A stretch of DNA of 34,561 nucleotides. Source: Flavobacteriales bacterium (GTDB lineage Bacteria > Bacteroidota > Bacteroidia > Flavobacteriales_D > Sanyastnellaceae). The translations under genes were made by a program, and so were the position numbers. The stretch is taken from positions 1 through 34,561 of the forward strand of contig JAQWQB010000108.1 of the NCBI GenBank assembly GCA_029245065.1, given 5' to 3'. Below the pieces are notes generated by a model. It did not search any database. It worked only from the letters and a program-made list of their open reading frames with translations, and was not told where the DNA came from. This document shows positions 10,023 through 18,012 of this stretch, piece after piece; the first letter of the stretch is position 1, and every line of letters begins with the position of its first letter.

Positions 10023-11537
10023 CTAGTCGAATCGAATGGCCTTCACAGGGCTTATCTTTGCAACGTAAAGGGCAGGAATTAACATCATCACAACACAGAT
10101 AACAAATGTGATGACTTCAATTTGAAGCAAATACATCCAGTCGAACTTGATCGGAACGTATTTAACATAGTAGCTTTCTGGATTGAGCGTAATGAGTTTG
10201 GTTTGTTGCTGAAGCAAGGCCAATCCGATGCCAAGAAGATTTCCAACGAGCAACCCAATGCCAATTATTCGCGCCGCGTGCCGAACGAAAACCTGCATGA
10301 TATCCCGGTCATTCATTCCGAAGGCCTTCAGTAAACCAATCATATTTGTTCGCTCCAAAATAATAATGAGCAAGGCGGAAGTCATGTTGACCACAGCGAT
10401 CAAAATCATCATGTAAATGATCAGTTCTACGTTGAGATCAAGCATTTCCAACCAAGAGAAAATTTCAGGGTTACGATCTGTCACACTCATCAACTGCATG
10501 TTGTACGGCGTTTCATCGTACAGCAACTCATCAATCGTATTCAGGTCATCATAGTTTTCAATGAGTACTTCGAAGCCACCTACGTATTTATCACGAGAGC
10601 CACCCGTTGTTCTCAGTTCGTAGGTGTAACCACAGGGCAAACTGTCTGGATGAACTTGGGTAAAGGTAACCCAAGCGGTATCATTGATGGTAGCACCTTT
10701 ATCTGAAACGACCAGTGTGATTTCAAAATCTTCCCCTTCTGGATAAATGGTGTGTGGTCCTGAGCCTTGCCAAGGCGTTCCGATCCATTCATAACGCAGG
10801 TCTCGTTGTCCTCCGAACCCCAGTCCTTCAATCATAACCCCATCGTCGATGCACGAATCTGAGACTAGAATTTGCGCTTCAATTCCCCACTGATTGATGC
10901 GTTGAATGTGCGCAATATCTACAAAGACGAATTGTTCATCAAATTCCTTCAGTCCAGTTGAGTAAATGGCTGAGACAGCGAAATTCCTTGGTTTGATATT
11001 TCCTTCTTGGAGGACAAAGTATAAGGTCACTTTGTCATCAATTTCGAGCCCCAACCTTCTGGCCGTATACGCTGAGATCATAATATCTTTCGACGCATCC
11101 AGTCCGTCTACTCGGATGGAATCTCCTTTGACAATTTTATCTTCGAAAAAACTCCAGTCAAAATCTTGTCCAACCCCTTTGATAATGCACCCCTGAAGAT
11201 TGTCTGTGGTTTCCATGATTCCCGGCTTGGTTGCAAATACTTGCACATGCCGAATTCCCGGTAAATCTGCTAGTTCTGGATAGAAATCTTGTTCTTTTAG
11301 GACCCTTGAGCTTTCCTTATTGAACGATTGTTGGGCGTTGACAATTTGGTAGTGCGCCCCGAAACCAACTACCTTGTCTCGAACTTCTTGTTGGAAACCC
11401 GTTACAATGGCAACGGATAGGATCATTAGAGCAACTCCGATGGCAATACCAGCAGTGGCAATGACCACTACGGGCTTTGACAGGCGTGTACCCTCACCTT
11501 TTCCTGCCATACGAGAAGCTATGAACCGAACTATCAT
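10023..11537 (-). CDS. FtsX-family ABC transporter permease (LolC/LolE-like) with inserted periplasmic domain
   Basis: A 504-residue inner-membrane permease. One helix lies near residues 22-46, then a large periplasmic MacB/LolC-type domain, then three C-terminal helices (about 368-394, 420-442, 470-492). The start IASRMAGKGEGTRLSKPVVVIA and the cytoplasmic coupling segment ERTNMIGLLKAFGM resemble the lipoprotein-releasing LolC/E group, so it probably extracts lipoproteins with a separately encoded ATPase. LolC/E proteins are normally about 400 residues. The extra length is at about 225-317, a strand-rich PKD/Ig-like block (RYEWIGTPWQGSG, then ITLVVSDKGATINDTAWVTF) with Cys229 and Cys302. It is the first gene of the cluster with the CBS enzyme. 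Confidence 0.85.
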   Translation of the reverse strand: MIVRFIASRMAGKGEGTRLSKPVVVIATAGIAIGVALMILSVAIVTGFQQEVRDKVVGFGAHYQIVNAQQSFNKESSRVLKEQDFYPELADLPGIRHVQVFATKPGIMETTDNLQGCIIKGVGQDFDWSFFEDKIVKGDSIRVDGLDASKDIMISAYTARRLGLEIDDKVTLYFVLQEGNIKPRNFAVSAIYSTGLKEFDEQFVFVDIAHIQRINQWGIEAQILVSDSCIDDGVMIEGLGFGGQRDLRYEWIGTPWQGSGPHTIYPEGEDFEITLVVSDKGATINDTAWVTFTQVHPDSLPCGYTYELRTTGGSRDKYVGGFEVLIENYDDLNTIDELLYDETPYNMQLMSVTDRNPEIFSWLEMLDLNVELIIYMMILIAVVNMTSALLIIILERTNMIGLLKAFGMNDRDIMQVFVRHAARIIGIGLLVGNLLGIGLALLQQQTKLITLNPESYYVKYVPIKFDWMYLLQIEVITFVICVVMMLIPALYVAKISPVKAIRFD

Positions 11538-11541
11538 GCCG

Positions 11542-11549
11542 TAAAGATA
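11542..11549 (-). promoter_or_regulatory. probable -7 box TATCTTTA abutting the permease start
   Basis: One mismatch to TAnnTTTG on the minus strand, with 4 nt between the box and the ATG at 11537. A transcript from it would be leaderless or nearly so. Confidence 0.4.
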
Positions 11550-11608
11550 ACAGAGATGTTTGAGGTGGAAGCCTTTTGAAGTTCGGAATGATTATTGAAC
11601 TTCGCTGT

Positions 11609-12820
11609 ATGATGATAAGACTTTTGATTTTCTTCTTGCTTTCGAGCTTTTGCTCTTTCGGACAAATGGTCATTGGCAACACCTATGTGAATGATTTGAA
11701 GGTAGATAGCACGATTGAAGTAGGTGCTCTTGCCTTCGATAAGTACCTCCCTTTGCTCGCAGGCAAGTCTGTTGGAGTGGTTGCCAACCATACTTCTATG
11801 TTAGGAGAGCAGCACTTGGTGGATGTTCTTCTTTCGAAAAAGGTGGACATCGAAGCCGTATGTGCTCCAGAGCATGGTTTTCGTGGAAAGGCGGCCAATG
11901 GCGAAAAAGTAGAAAGCGGAAAAGACGCAAAAACAGGACTTATCATACATTCCTTATATGGAAAGACGAAAAAACCAAGCAACACCATGCTCGTTGGTGT
12001 GGATGTGATGATCTTCGACATGCAAGATGTTGGTGCACGATTTTACACCTATTTAAGTACCATGCATTATGTCATGGAGGCGTGCGCCGAAAATCAGATT
12101 CCGGTTATCATATTGGACCGACCAAATCCCAACGGCTTTTACATCGATGGCCCAGTTCTTCAACCAACGTATTCTTCTTTTGTTGGAATGCACCCCATCC
12201 CTATTGTTCATGGAATGACATTGGGAGAATTGGCCCAAATGATCAATGGCGAAGGGTGGTTAGACAACTCCATTAAATGTGACCTAACTGTTGTGCCTTG
12301 TGCTAACTATGATCACAACGACCTGTACGAATTACCGGTAAACCCAAGTCCAAACCTCACTTCACAAGAGGCTATATACCTGTACCCTTCGCTCTGCTTG
12401 TTTGAGCCTACGAAGGTTAGCATTGGCCGTGGAACAGATTTCCCTTTTGAAGTAATCGGACACCCCAGTCATGAATATGGTTCTTTCTCTTTTACCCCAG
12501 AAGACCGTCCAGGAAAATCTGTCAATCCAAAACACGAAGGGAAAGAATGTCGGGGACAAAACCTGAACAGTTTTGGGGAATTCTATTTTACATCGCATCG
12601 TTGCATGTACCTCGAGTGGCTTGTGGCCATGTATGAGTTTTACCCAGATAAAGCTTCTTTTTTTACTAGTGCAAATTTCTTCGACAAACTTGCTGGTACC
12701 GATGAGCTTCGGAAGCAGATTGTAGCCGGAAAAAGTGCGGAAGAGATTCAGCAAAGTTGGCAAGAAGGGTTGATGGAGTTTCGGTCGAGGCGGCTGCCTT
12801 ATTTGATTTATGCGGATTGA
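11609..12820 (+). CDS. namZ: exo-beta-N-acetylmuramidase NamZ-type protein (DUF1343)
   Basis: A 403-residue protein of the DUF1343 family, whose characterised members (NamZ) remove terminal N-acetylmuramic acid from peptidoglycan fragments. Family signatures are all present in order: VANHTSML, PEHGFRGKA, SLYGKTKKPS, FDMQDVGARFYTY, ILDRPNPNG, GMTLGELAQM, and SIGRGTDFPFE. A signal peptide (MMIRLLIFFLLSSFCSFGQ) puts it in the periplasm or outside. The frame is open from 11576, but the tandem ATGs at 11609/11612 begin the signal peptide. It likely works in cell-wall recycling or scavenging. No dedicated muropeptide transporter is next to it. Confidence 0.9.
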   Translation: MMIRLLIFFLLSSFCSFGQMVIGNTYVNDLKVDSTIEVGALAFDKYLPLLAGKSVGVVANHTSMLGEQHLVDVLLSKKVDIEAVCAPEHGFRGKAANGEKVESGKDAKTGLIIHSLYGKTKKPSNTMLVGVDVMIFDMQDVGARFYTYLSTMHYVMEACAENQIPVIILDRPNPNGFYIDGPVLQPTYSSFVGMHPIPIVHGMTLGELAQMINGEGWLDNSIKCDLTVVPCANYDHNDLYELPVNPSPNLTSQEAIYLYPSLCLFEPTKVSIGRGTDFPFEVIGHPSHEYGSFSFTPEDRPGKSVNPKHEGKECRGQNLNSFGEFYFTSHRCMYLEWLVAMYEFYPDKASFFTSANFFDKLAGTDELRKQIVAGKSAEEIQQSWQEGLMEFRSRRLPYLIYAD

Positions 12821-12828
12821 TCACCTAC

Positions 12829-12960
12829 GCATCGCCTATGCTGAAGCTTCGGCGAATGCTGGGCGAATGCTCTAGAGTCTCGTCTGAAGAAGATTGAAGC
12901 ACGCAAGTGGCGTCTCTTTTGGGAAGAAGAAGTCGCGCAAGCGGAGCCTCCGTGTCGGGA
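12829..12960. repeat. degenerate intergenic repeat fragments
   Basis: The 223-bp gap 12821-13043 has no gene. It holds a GC-rich stretch with repeated CTTCGGC/GCGAATGC words (12829-12870), which resembles the 29-nt repeat found at 17835 and 19730. A second word (GCGGAGCCTCCGTGTCGGG, 12941-12959) recurs in variant form at 33520-33539. These look like decayed dispersed repeats. Confidence 0.5.
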
Positions 12961-13043
12961 TTTCAAGGCTATGCAACTTTCGGGAGGGCGAATTTGTCTT
13001 AGATATAGAGAAAAGCGTATTTTCACGCTCTAATTTAATTGTG

Positions 13044-13556
13044 ATGAAGAAGTTCCTTTTATTCTTTAGCCTTGTTCTTGGACTTGCATTTGTTGGATGT
13101 CAAAAGTCTGAAGATTTCGTAAATCCAGAATTCATGTGTGAATGTGGTTCACTTAACTGGAACGGTCAAGAGTACCCACTCTTGATGGCTGAGTACGTAT
13201 TGGAAGGAGAAGATTTATTTTTATCTAGAAGGTACTTTCTGACCACGGATATCCGACTAGAGGGTGAGTCTAAGCCACACAATTTGAGCTTTCAATTAGG
13301 GATTGACTCTGTAGATCAAGCTGTCCTTTACATTCCAGCAGACACTGTTTTCAACTTGGTTGAAGAAGTAGACCAGAACGATGAATTGTTCCCATACAGA
13401 ACATACACTGGAACCAATGGAATTGTAAACGTGAACCCAGCTATTCTTGGAGGTACTGAAAGTGTGAGCTTCCAAATTATCTTGAGGGAAACGGTGAACG
13501 GAGATACAGTCGGTTTTGACATTCCATTCTCTGGAAACTTTACTGTAGACATTTAA
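13044..13556 (+). CDS. predicted lipoprotein, possibly surface-exposed
   Basis: A 170-residue protein of unknown function. The N-terminus MKKFLLFFSLVLGLAFVGC is a type II signal peptide with lipidated Cys19. The residues after it (QKSED) are acidic with a K at +2, resembling the lipoprotein export signal described in Flavobacteriia for surface display; this is inference. The rest is a strand-rich single domain with no recognised motif and two early cysteines (CEC). The open frame begins at 12894, but that 5' part runs through repeat DNA; the ATG at 13044 starts the signal peptide. Its stop codon shares TTAA with the stop of the convergent peptidase gene. Confidence 0.8.
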   Translation: MKKFLLFFSLVLGLAFVGCQKSEDFVNPEFMCECGSLNWNGQEYPLLMAEYVLEGEDLFLSRRYFLTTDIRLEGESKPHNLSFQLGIDSVDQAVLYIPADTVFNLVEEVDQNDELFPYRTYTGTNGIVNVNPAILGGTESVSFQIILRETVNGDTVGFDIPFSGNFTVDI

Positions 13557-15004
13557 CGTTGCGCGGCGCCATCGCTGCCTTGCAGAACGTAATCCAAGAC
13601 TATATCTCTGTCTTCTCGCATCGAACGCGGAATGATAACAACATCGGGCTGAACGCCTCCGTTGTGATCTCCCTTTACATTTAGATCAAACCAGATACGC
13701 GGTAAATTCACCACAAACTTAGAGTTTGGGAGTTCTACTTGGTAGTAATATCCGCTGGTGTGCCCTTGGTAGCCACCACATGCTTCTTCCCCTACTAACT
13801 GACAATTATTCACGTAGTCTTTTGCCAAGGCGGCGAATTCCGATGCTCCGGAGAATACTGAGTGATCAATTAGAATAGACACTTTGCCATTGTAGACATA
13901 ATCAGGTGAGATAAACGTGCGTTGGAAACGGTTTCGTCGCAGCCACCTTCCTTCATCATCTTGACGAAACTCCACTGCTCTGTAAATCACATCTTCCATT
14001 CTGCGCTTGAAAGGCTGGTTCATGTATTTGTAATAACTAGAGGTCGGTTTTCCGATTTCTACCTCATCATATTTCATGTCTAAATTGTGGTCTAAATACG
14101 ACATCAATAGGTTTTCGACGCCTTCTCTTCCGCCCCCATTTCCACGCAGATCAATAATTACCTGGCTCACTTCATTCTCATCAAATGTGGCAAATGCTTG
14201 ATCAAAAGCATTTTCAAACTGCTTCAACGACATCCCGTTAAAACCAGAAACACGTAAGTATCCTGCTCCACTTAACACTTCATGCCTGACCGGCACCTCT
14301 GGCTGATCATCCTTGGCATAAATTTCATTGATCTCCGAAATTCGGTCGTTCATATGAATAGCGAAAACTCGGATCTGTTCCATTTCACCTTTTTCAGTTC
14401 GAAATGAGATTTCATGGATATCTGGTGTTCCGAAGTGAATTCCGTAGTACCACCAAAACTGACCTTCTAACCCACCGAGTTTTCCAGAAAGGCCAAACCC
14501 ATCACACGTGAAGTAAGGTAAGAGTTCGCGAACGATGGCCCGAATTGAAACGCCATTGATAGCGGTAATTTCGGTCCCTTCTTCCAGCCTGTAGCTATCG
14601 CTAAAATTCTGGTTCACGTGCATTGTCGTTCCGTTTACTCTTACCGTAAGCGGAAGAAATCGGTTGGTGCTAAGAAGATATCCAACAGCTGATTTCGATG
14701 GCATGACATAGGTGTGTCCATCGTGAACAATGTCAATGTAACCAGCAATGGCAGCATAACATTCACTCAGTGATATGGGTTTTTTGTTCTCTTTGGATTG
14801 AAGCAAGTAGGCTTCGCGGTCTAACGGAGTTGAATACCGATTGATTCCAGCATGGGATTCTTGCATAATTTGCTCCAAAATCTGAAGATCTTCTAACAAC
14901 GCTTCGGGCGGCAAACTTGCATCACGCCAAATGTCATCTTGTGCCAAGAGTGGCAAAGAACACGACAACAGCAAAAGGAATATAAGTCGCTTAAAGATGA
15001 GCAT
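13553..15004 (-). CDS. secreted S41-family (C-terminal-processing/tricorn-like) peptidase
   Basis: A 483-residue exported protein with signal peptide (about 1-21, ending LLAQ). The tail-processing peptidase core is clear: DLRGNGGG at 285-292, a serine in HSVFSGASEF (S385), and NGGVQPDVV at 448-456 as the C-terminal landmark. The usual catalytic Lys of CtpA enzymes (FGKG) is replaced by EEACGGYQG at 406-414. A HDGHT motif (H94-T98) matches the His of tricorn/IRBP-type members. The likely catalytic set is therefore Ser385, His97 and Glu406/407, not a Ser-Lys dyad. A PDZ-like region sits near 115-165. The substrate is unknown. The 3' end overlaps the convergent lipoprotein gene by 4 nt. Confidence 0.88.
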   Translation of the reverse strand: MLIFKRLIFLLLLSCSLPLLAQDDIWRDASLPPEALLEDLQILEQIMQESHAGINRYSTPLDREAYLLQSKENKKPISLSECYAAIAGYIDIVHDGHTYVMPSKSAVGYLLSTNRFLPLTVRVNGTTMHVNQNFSDSYRLEEGTEITAINGVSIRAIVRELLPYFTCDGFGLSGKLGGLEGQFWWYYGIHFGTPDIHEISFRTEKGEMEQIRVFAIHMNDRISEINEIYAKDDQPEVPVRHEVLSGAGYLRVSGFNGMSLKQFENAFDQAFATFDENEVSQVIIDLRGNGGGREGVENLLMSYLDHNLDMKYDEVEIGKPTSSYYKYMNQPFKRRMEDVIYRAVEFRQDDEGRWLRRNRFQRTFISPDYVYNGKVSILIDHSVFSGASEFAALAKDYVNNCQLVGEEACGGYQGHTSGYYYQVELPNSKFVVNLPRIWFDLNVKGDHNGGVQPDVVIIPRSMREDRDIVLDYVLQGSDGAAQR

Positions 15005-15122
15005 AAAGAGTATCTAACTCTATAAGTACGCAAAATATGGGCGTTTAGTTTCGTGACGCAAAGACTTTTTAGGCCTCCAAATGGTCAATAAATCCTATTT
15101 TCGCCCAAGAAGCTTCGGCACA

Positions 15123-16055
15123 ATGCAGTTAGAATCACTTTTAAAGGACTATTTGACGGCACAAACAGATGAAAATCCGTTGGTGTTTAACCTGTTGACA
15201 GAGGCCGACACGGCTAAGTTCTACAGCGACATGTATTCCGAAGGTTTCGAACCGGAACGCCCTGCATTGTACCAACAAAATAAGAAAGAGTTTTCAGTGA
15301 AGGACAACGCCCACGGGACGATGTCTACGCTGATCCAGAAGATTAAGACATTGATTCCTGAGGACGGATCGGTGATTGAGTTGGGAGGAAGCGTGTACCA
15401 AAAGCGATCTGGTAATGCCGTTCATGAATTGAAGAATTACTTCCCGCTTGACATCTCTTATTCGTCGATGGCTCGCTATGCCAATCAATTCAACAGGCAG
15501 GCTATTGTGGCTGACGCCACCATCCTTCCGTTCAAGGACAAAAGTGTTGATTGTTTTGTGACACATACTTTTTTGGAACACCCTCACCGTCCAGATTTAG
15601 TATTGGAAGAAGTTCATCGCAGCTTGAGACCAGGAGGAATTGTGGTGCATAACGACGCTTGGTTTTGCCGGTGGTGGCACCGTTTCGGAATTGTTGGTTT
15701 GAAGCCTTGGAGCGATATGAACTTCAAGGAGAAGATGGTTTACAACGGCTACAAGATCACAGAATTCAAGTTGATTCGTATCCCTCCAATTATCATCAAG
15801 CGATTCTTGAAGGACCTTTTCGCGAAGCCGAAATACCCGATTAAGCTGAGCTACAAAAAACTCAAGCCCAATTACGACCTGCACTTAATGTGCGATGAAG
15901 ACGCGGCCACTTCCATTGACCCAGTTGATGTGATTCGTTTCTATGAAAGTAGAGGGTATCAGCTGATCGAACCGCTCACCTTCAAAGAGCGTCTTTTTCT
16001 AGGCAATCGATGGGTTGGCTTTCGCAAGAAAGATGAGACGAATCAATCGGAGTGA
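15123..16055 (+). CDS. class I SAM-dependent methyltransferase
   Basis: A soluble 310-residue protein with a Rossmann methyltransferase core in its middle third. It has VIELGGSVYQK (motif I), VADATILPFKDKSVDCFVTH (motif II to post II region) and LRPGGIVVHNDAW (motif III region), as in Methyltransf_11 proteins. The regions before and after, rich in basic and aromatic residues, are not recognised; substrate unknown (lipid, glycan or small molecule). The frame is open from an ATG at 15081. The first 14 codons run over a GCTTCGGC word typical of the local noncoding repeats, and a near-consensus box (TATTTTCG, 15096-15103) lies just before the ATG at 15123, so the later start is preferred. Confidence 0.8.
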   Translation: MQLESLLKDYLTAQTDENPLVFNLLTEADTAKFYSDMYSEGFEPERPALYQQNKKEFSVKDNAHGTMSTLIQKIKTLIPEDGSVIELGGSVYQKRSGNAVHELKNYFPLDISYSSMARYANQFNRQAIVADATILPFKDKSVDCFVTHTFLEHPHRPDLVLEEVHRSLRPGGIVVHNDAWFCRWWHRFGIVGLKPWSDMNFKEKMVYNGYKITEFKLIRIPPIIIKRFLKDLFAKPKYPIKLSYKKLKPNYDLHLMCDEDAATSIDPVDVIRFYESRGYQLIEPLTFKERLFLGNRWVGFRKKDETNQSE

Positions 16056-16064
16056 TTGATCACT
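16051..16064. repeat. perfect palindrome at the junction of convergent genes
   Basis: AGTGAT and ATCACT form a 6-bp inverted repeat around TG. It spans the methyltransferase stop codon and reaches the stop of the opposite gene. It could act as a minimal bidirectional terminator, but there is no T-run. Confidence 0.3.
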
Positions 16065-16861
16065 TAACGTCTTCGCGATTTGATTCGTTGTCTGAATTTC
16101 CACCATCTAATCTTTTTTACCTCGAGGTATCCAATGGGATATTCTCTGGGATGTATAATAGGCACTCCAGCTAACGCTTCGTAATGCTCAATTTTCTCTA
16201 CGTGTGCAACAATTTGAACTTCACCCAGGGTGGTTGGACTCAACTCCAGTTTCAGGTTTTGACAACCAGACTCGAGTGACTCTTGCTTCAACGTCATCGT
16301 GAAGTCATCGTATCCTAAGTATTGGACCCTTAATTTGACGTCCTTTTTTCTGAACTCCTTTGGGATTTCCAGGACGAAATTTCCATCCAAGTCAGCATTT
16401 ACGCCATACGTGGTACTGTCAATTCTCACGGTTGCCATGATGAGCGCTTCGCCGTTCACCGCATCGTTAACGGTTCCAGAAATGAGAAAGGGTTTGGTAA
16501 CTACGGGAGAACTCTCTTCTTGTAATTGGATCACTTCGCTTGAAGCTGTACTAGTTGAATCCTGGGCGAGGGAATTGCCTAATGCCATCGTTAGGAGCAT
16601 TGAAGCGGCATATTTCAGGTAATTTGGCGAAGACGTCGTTTGAGGAACAGACAATGGTCTTTCCAATTGATCTGGTCTGAACCAACCGCAGACATCACCA
16701 TTTGTTTGATGGAAAATCTTGACAATCTCTTGATCAGGGAGTTTGGTAAAGTCAACAAGGTCTCGTTTGCATGCGCCGCAAAATTTACCCCGCTGGGTGG
16801 GTTTCATTTTGGATAAGTCTTCACCGCAAGGGTTGTCTATTCTAACTTCAAAAGAGTTCAT
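16064..16861 (-). CDS. membrane-associated protein with N-terminal cysteine-pair domain and carboxypeptidase-regulatory-like domain
   Basis: A 265-residue protein. Residues 1-70 contain paired cysteines (NPCGEDLSKMKP, FCGACKRDLVDF, then DVCGWF) in a small domain seen at the N-terminus of many Bacteroidota proteins and probably metal-binding; it lies on the cytoplasmic side. One hydrophobic helix follows (about 78-100), then a CarboxypepD_reg-like beta-sandwich (ISGTVNDAVNGEAL to LDGNFVLEIP, about 128-200). It ends in a basic tail (RQRIKSRRR). The topology suits a transmembrane sensor or an envelope-linked regulator. It lies 60 nt behind the sigma-factor/small-membrane-protein pair, so it is probably in their operon. 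The exact role is unknown. Confidence 0.75.
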   Translation of the reverse strand: MNSFEVRIDNPCGEDLSKMKPTQRGKFCGACKRDLVDFTKLPDQEIVKIFHQTNGDVCGWFRPDQLERPLSVPQTTSSPNYLKYAASMLLTMALGNSLAQDSTSTASSEVIQLQEESSPVVTKPFLISGTVNDAVNGEALIMATVRIDSTTYGVNADLDGNFVLEIPKEFRKKDVKLRVQYLGYDDFTMTLKQESLESGCQNLKLELSPTTLGEVQIVAHVEKIEHYEALAGVPIIHPREYPIGYLEVKKIRWWKFRQRIKSRRR

Positions 16862-16921
16862 TCCGAATGTTTTTTTATTGGGATGCAGGCTTTTGAGTTA
16901 TTCCATAAAATAGGTCGAAGA

Positions 16922-17188
16922 TTACTTAGGCATATCCGTGGATACGCTATCCATTTGTTGAATTTCTGGGGAGACATCGTTCTGACGATCTTCTTCTGCT
17001 GCTTCAAACACGAGGTACGCCACGAGTATTATCATGACTAAGAAGAGGAAAGCTTTTGGGTCCTTGTACAAGGGCTTTTTGTGCAAGCGATTCAGCGTTG
17101 ACTCATAATTGGTAACGAGCTTCCCGAAGTCTTTGTACTTCGAAGGATCTTTCTTCTCTACGTTGTTGTCGATCTTAAACTTCTTCAT
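16922..17188 (-). CDS. small one-helix membrane protein coupled to an ECF sigma factor
   Basis: An 88-residue protein. A basic cytoplasmic-looking N-terminus (about 1-45) precedes one hydrophobic helix (FLFLVMIILVAYLVF, about 48-62) and a short acidic tail. Its ATG overlaps the sigma-factor stop in an ATGA arrangement (17185-17188), the classic signature of translational coupling. That position is typical of anti-sigma factors, but there is no zinc-binding HxxxCxxC motif or recognisable anti-sigma domain, so the role is inferred from context only. Similar small proteins behind sigma factors seem common in this group. Confidence 0.75.
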   Translation of the reverse strand: MKKFKIDNNVEKKDPSKYKDFGKLVTNYESTLNRLHKKPLYKDPKAFLFLVMIILVAYLVFEAAEEDRQNDVSPEIQQMDSVSTDMPK

Positions 17189-17727
17189 GACACCCCTCCC
17201 ATCATTGATCGCAATTTAACGACTATTCTGTAGACCCGCTTCTTGGCCGCTTCCTCTGAACAACTGAACAACATGGCAACTTCTTTGAATGATCGTTCTT
17301 CGAAGAACCTCAATTCAATTAGTTCCACTTCCTCCGAAGTTAATTTATTCAAGGCGTTCACAAGTGCCACTCTTTTTTTCATTTTATCATCTGACGAAAC
17401 GTCTTGCTCTTCAGATGCCAGGACTTGGTCCAACTTGGCTTCGGAGATGGAGACTTCAACCGACGGGTTTTTTCGAAAGAACATGCGTATTTCATTCAAG
17501 GCAATTCGAAACAACCAAAATTGAAAAGGTACACCGCGCATTTCGTACTTTTTGATGTTGTGCATGGCTTTCACAAAGGTCTGACTCGTCAGATCACCGG
17601 CTAAATCGTAGTTCATGGTTTTATTGAGCACAAAGCCAAATACGGCATCGAAATACCGCTCGTACAAGGGTCCAAATGCCTTATAATTTAGCTGAGCTGC
17701 CCGAATGAGTTTTTCCTCTTGATTCAA
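17185..17727 (-). CDS. RNA polymerase ECF-type sigma-70 factor
   Basis: A 180-residue sigma factor. Region 2 lies at about residues 8-85 (YKAFGPLYERYFDAVFGFVL, then LTSQTFVKAMHNI and FQFWLFRIALNEIRMFFRKN). Region 4 lies at about 125-178 (LNKLTSEEVELIELRFFEER, then SFKEVAMLFSCSEEAAKKRVYR, the helix-turn-helix that reads the -35 element). There is no region 3 domain, so it is ECF-like. The frame opens with TTG at 17727 and no ATG is available upstream, so the start codon is probably TTG. It heads a three-gene cluster with the 88-residue and 265-residue membrane proteins, which suggests control of an envelope response. Confidence 0.88.
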   Translation of the reverse strand: MNQEEKLIRAAQLNYKAFGPLYERYFDAVFGFVLNKTMNYDLAGDLTSQTFVKAMHNIKKYEMRGVPFQFWLFRIALNEIRMFFRKNPSVEVSISEAKLDQVLASEEQDVSSDDKMKKRVALVNALNKLTSEEVELIELRFFEERSFKEVAMLFSCSEEAAKKRVYRIVVKLRSMMGGVS

Positions 17728-17834
17728 TGAAAAAGGTTTCTTTCTTAACGAAGTAATGCAAGATGTATTGAAAAGGGACGGAATACTTCTTCTTTTTCAA
17801 TTTCAACGCTTCTTTTTTCCACCTTTTTGCTTCT

Positions 17835-17940
17835 TCGCCTTCGCCAAGGCTATGGCGGATGCTACGGCAGATGCTGGTCGAATAGAAAAGGCTACGGCAC
17901 TTCGACACTTCGATAAACTCAGTGACCTATACTCAGTGAC
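17835..17940. repeat. dispersed repeat region (29-nt repeat copy A plus degenerate hairpin repeat)
   Basis: 17835-17863 is identical over 29 nt to 19730-19758 (it contains CGCCAAGGCTATGGCGG, itself partly self-complementary). Just after it, 17897-17930 carries a degraded form of the CTTCGACAAGCTCAG word that builds the 86-bp hairpin repeats at 32360 and 33539. The whole gap 17728-18012 has no gene that I can support. Confidence 0.65.
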
Positions 17941-18012
17941 CCAACTCAAGCATTTTTTTGAAACAATTTTCTGGGAGTTGCCGTAAAGAGTAAAGAATAA
18001 CACCCTATTCCA

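Noticed and set aside
11860-12276. Long alternative frames within the muramidase gene and other long antisense frames
   Set aside because: They are composition shadows of strongly supported genes: no signal peptides, no motifs and no promoter boxes.
12894-13043. A 50-residue upstream extension of the lipoprotein
   Set aside because: It would bury the lipoprotein signal peptide and is encoded by repeat DNA.
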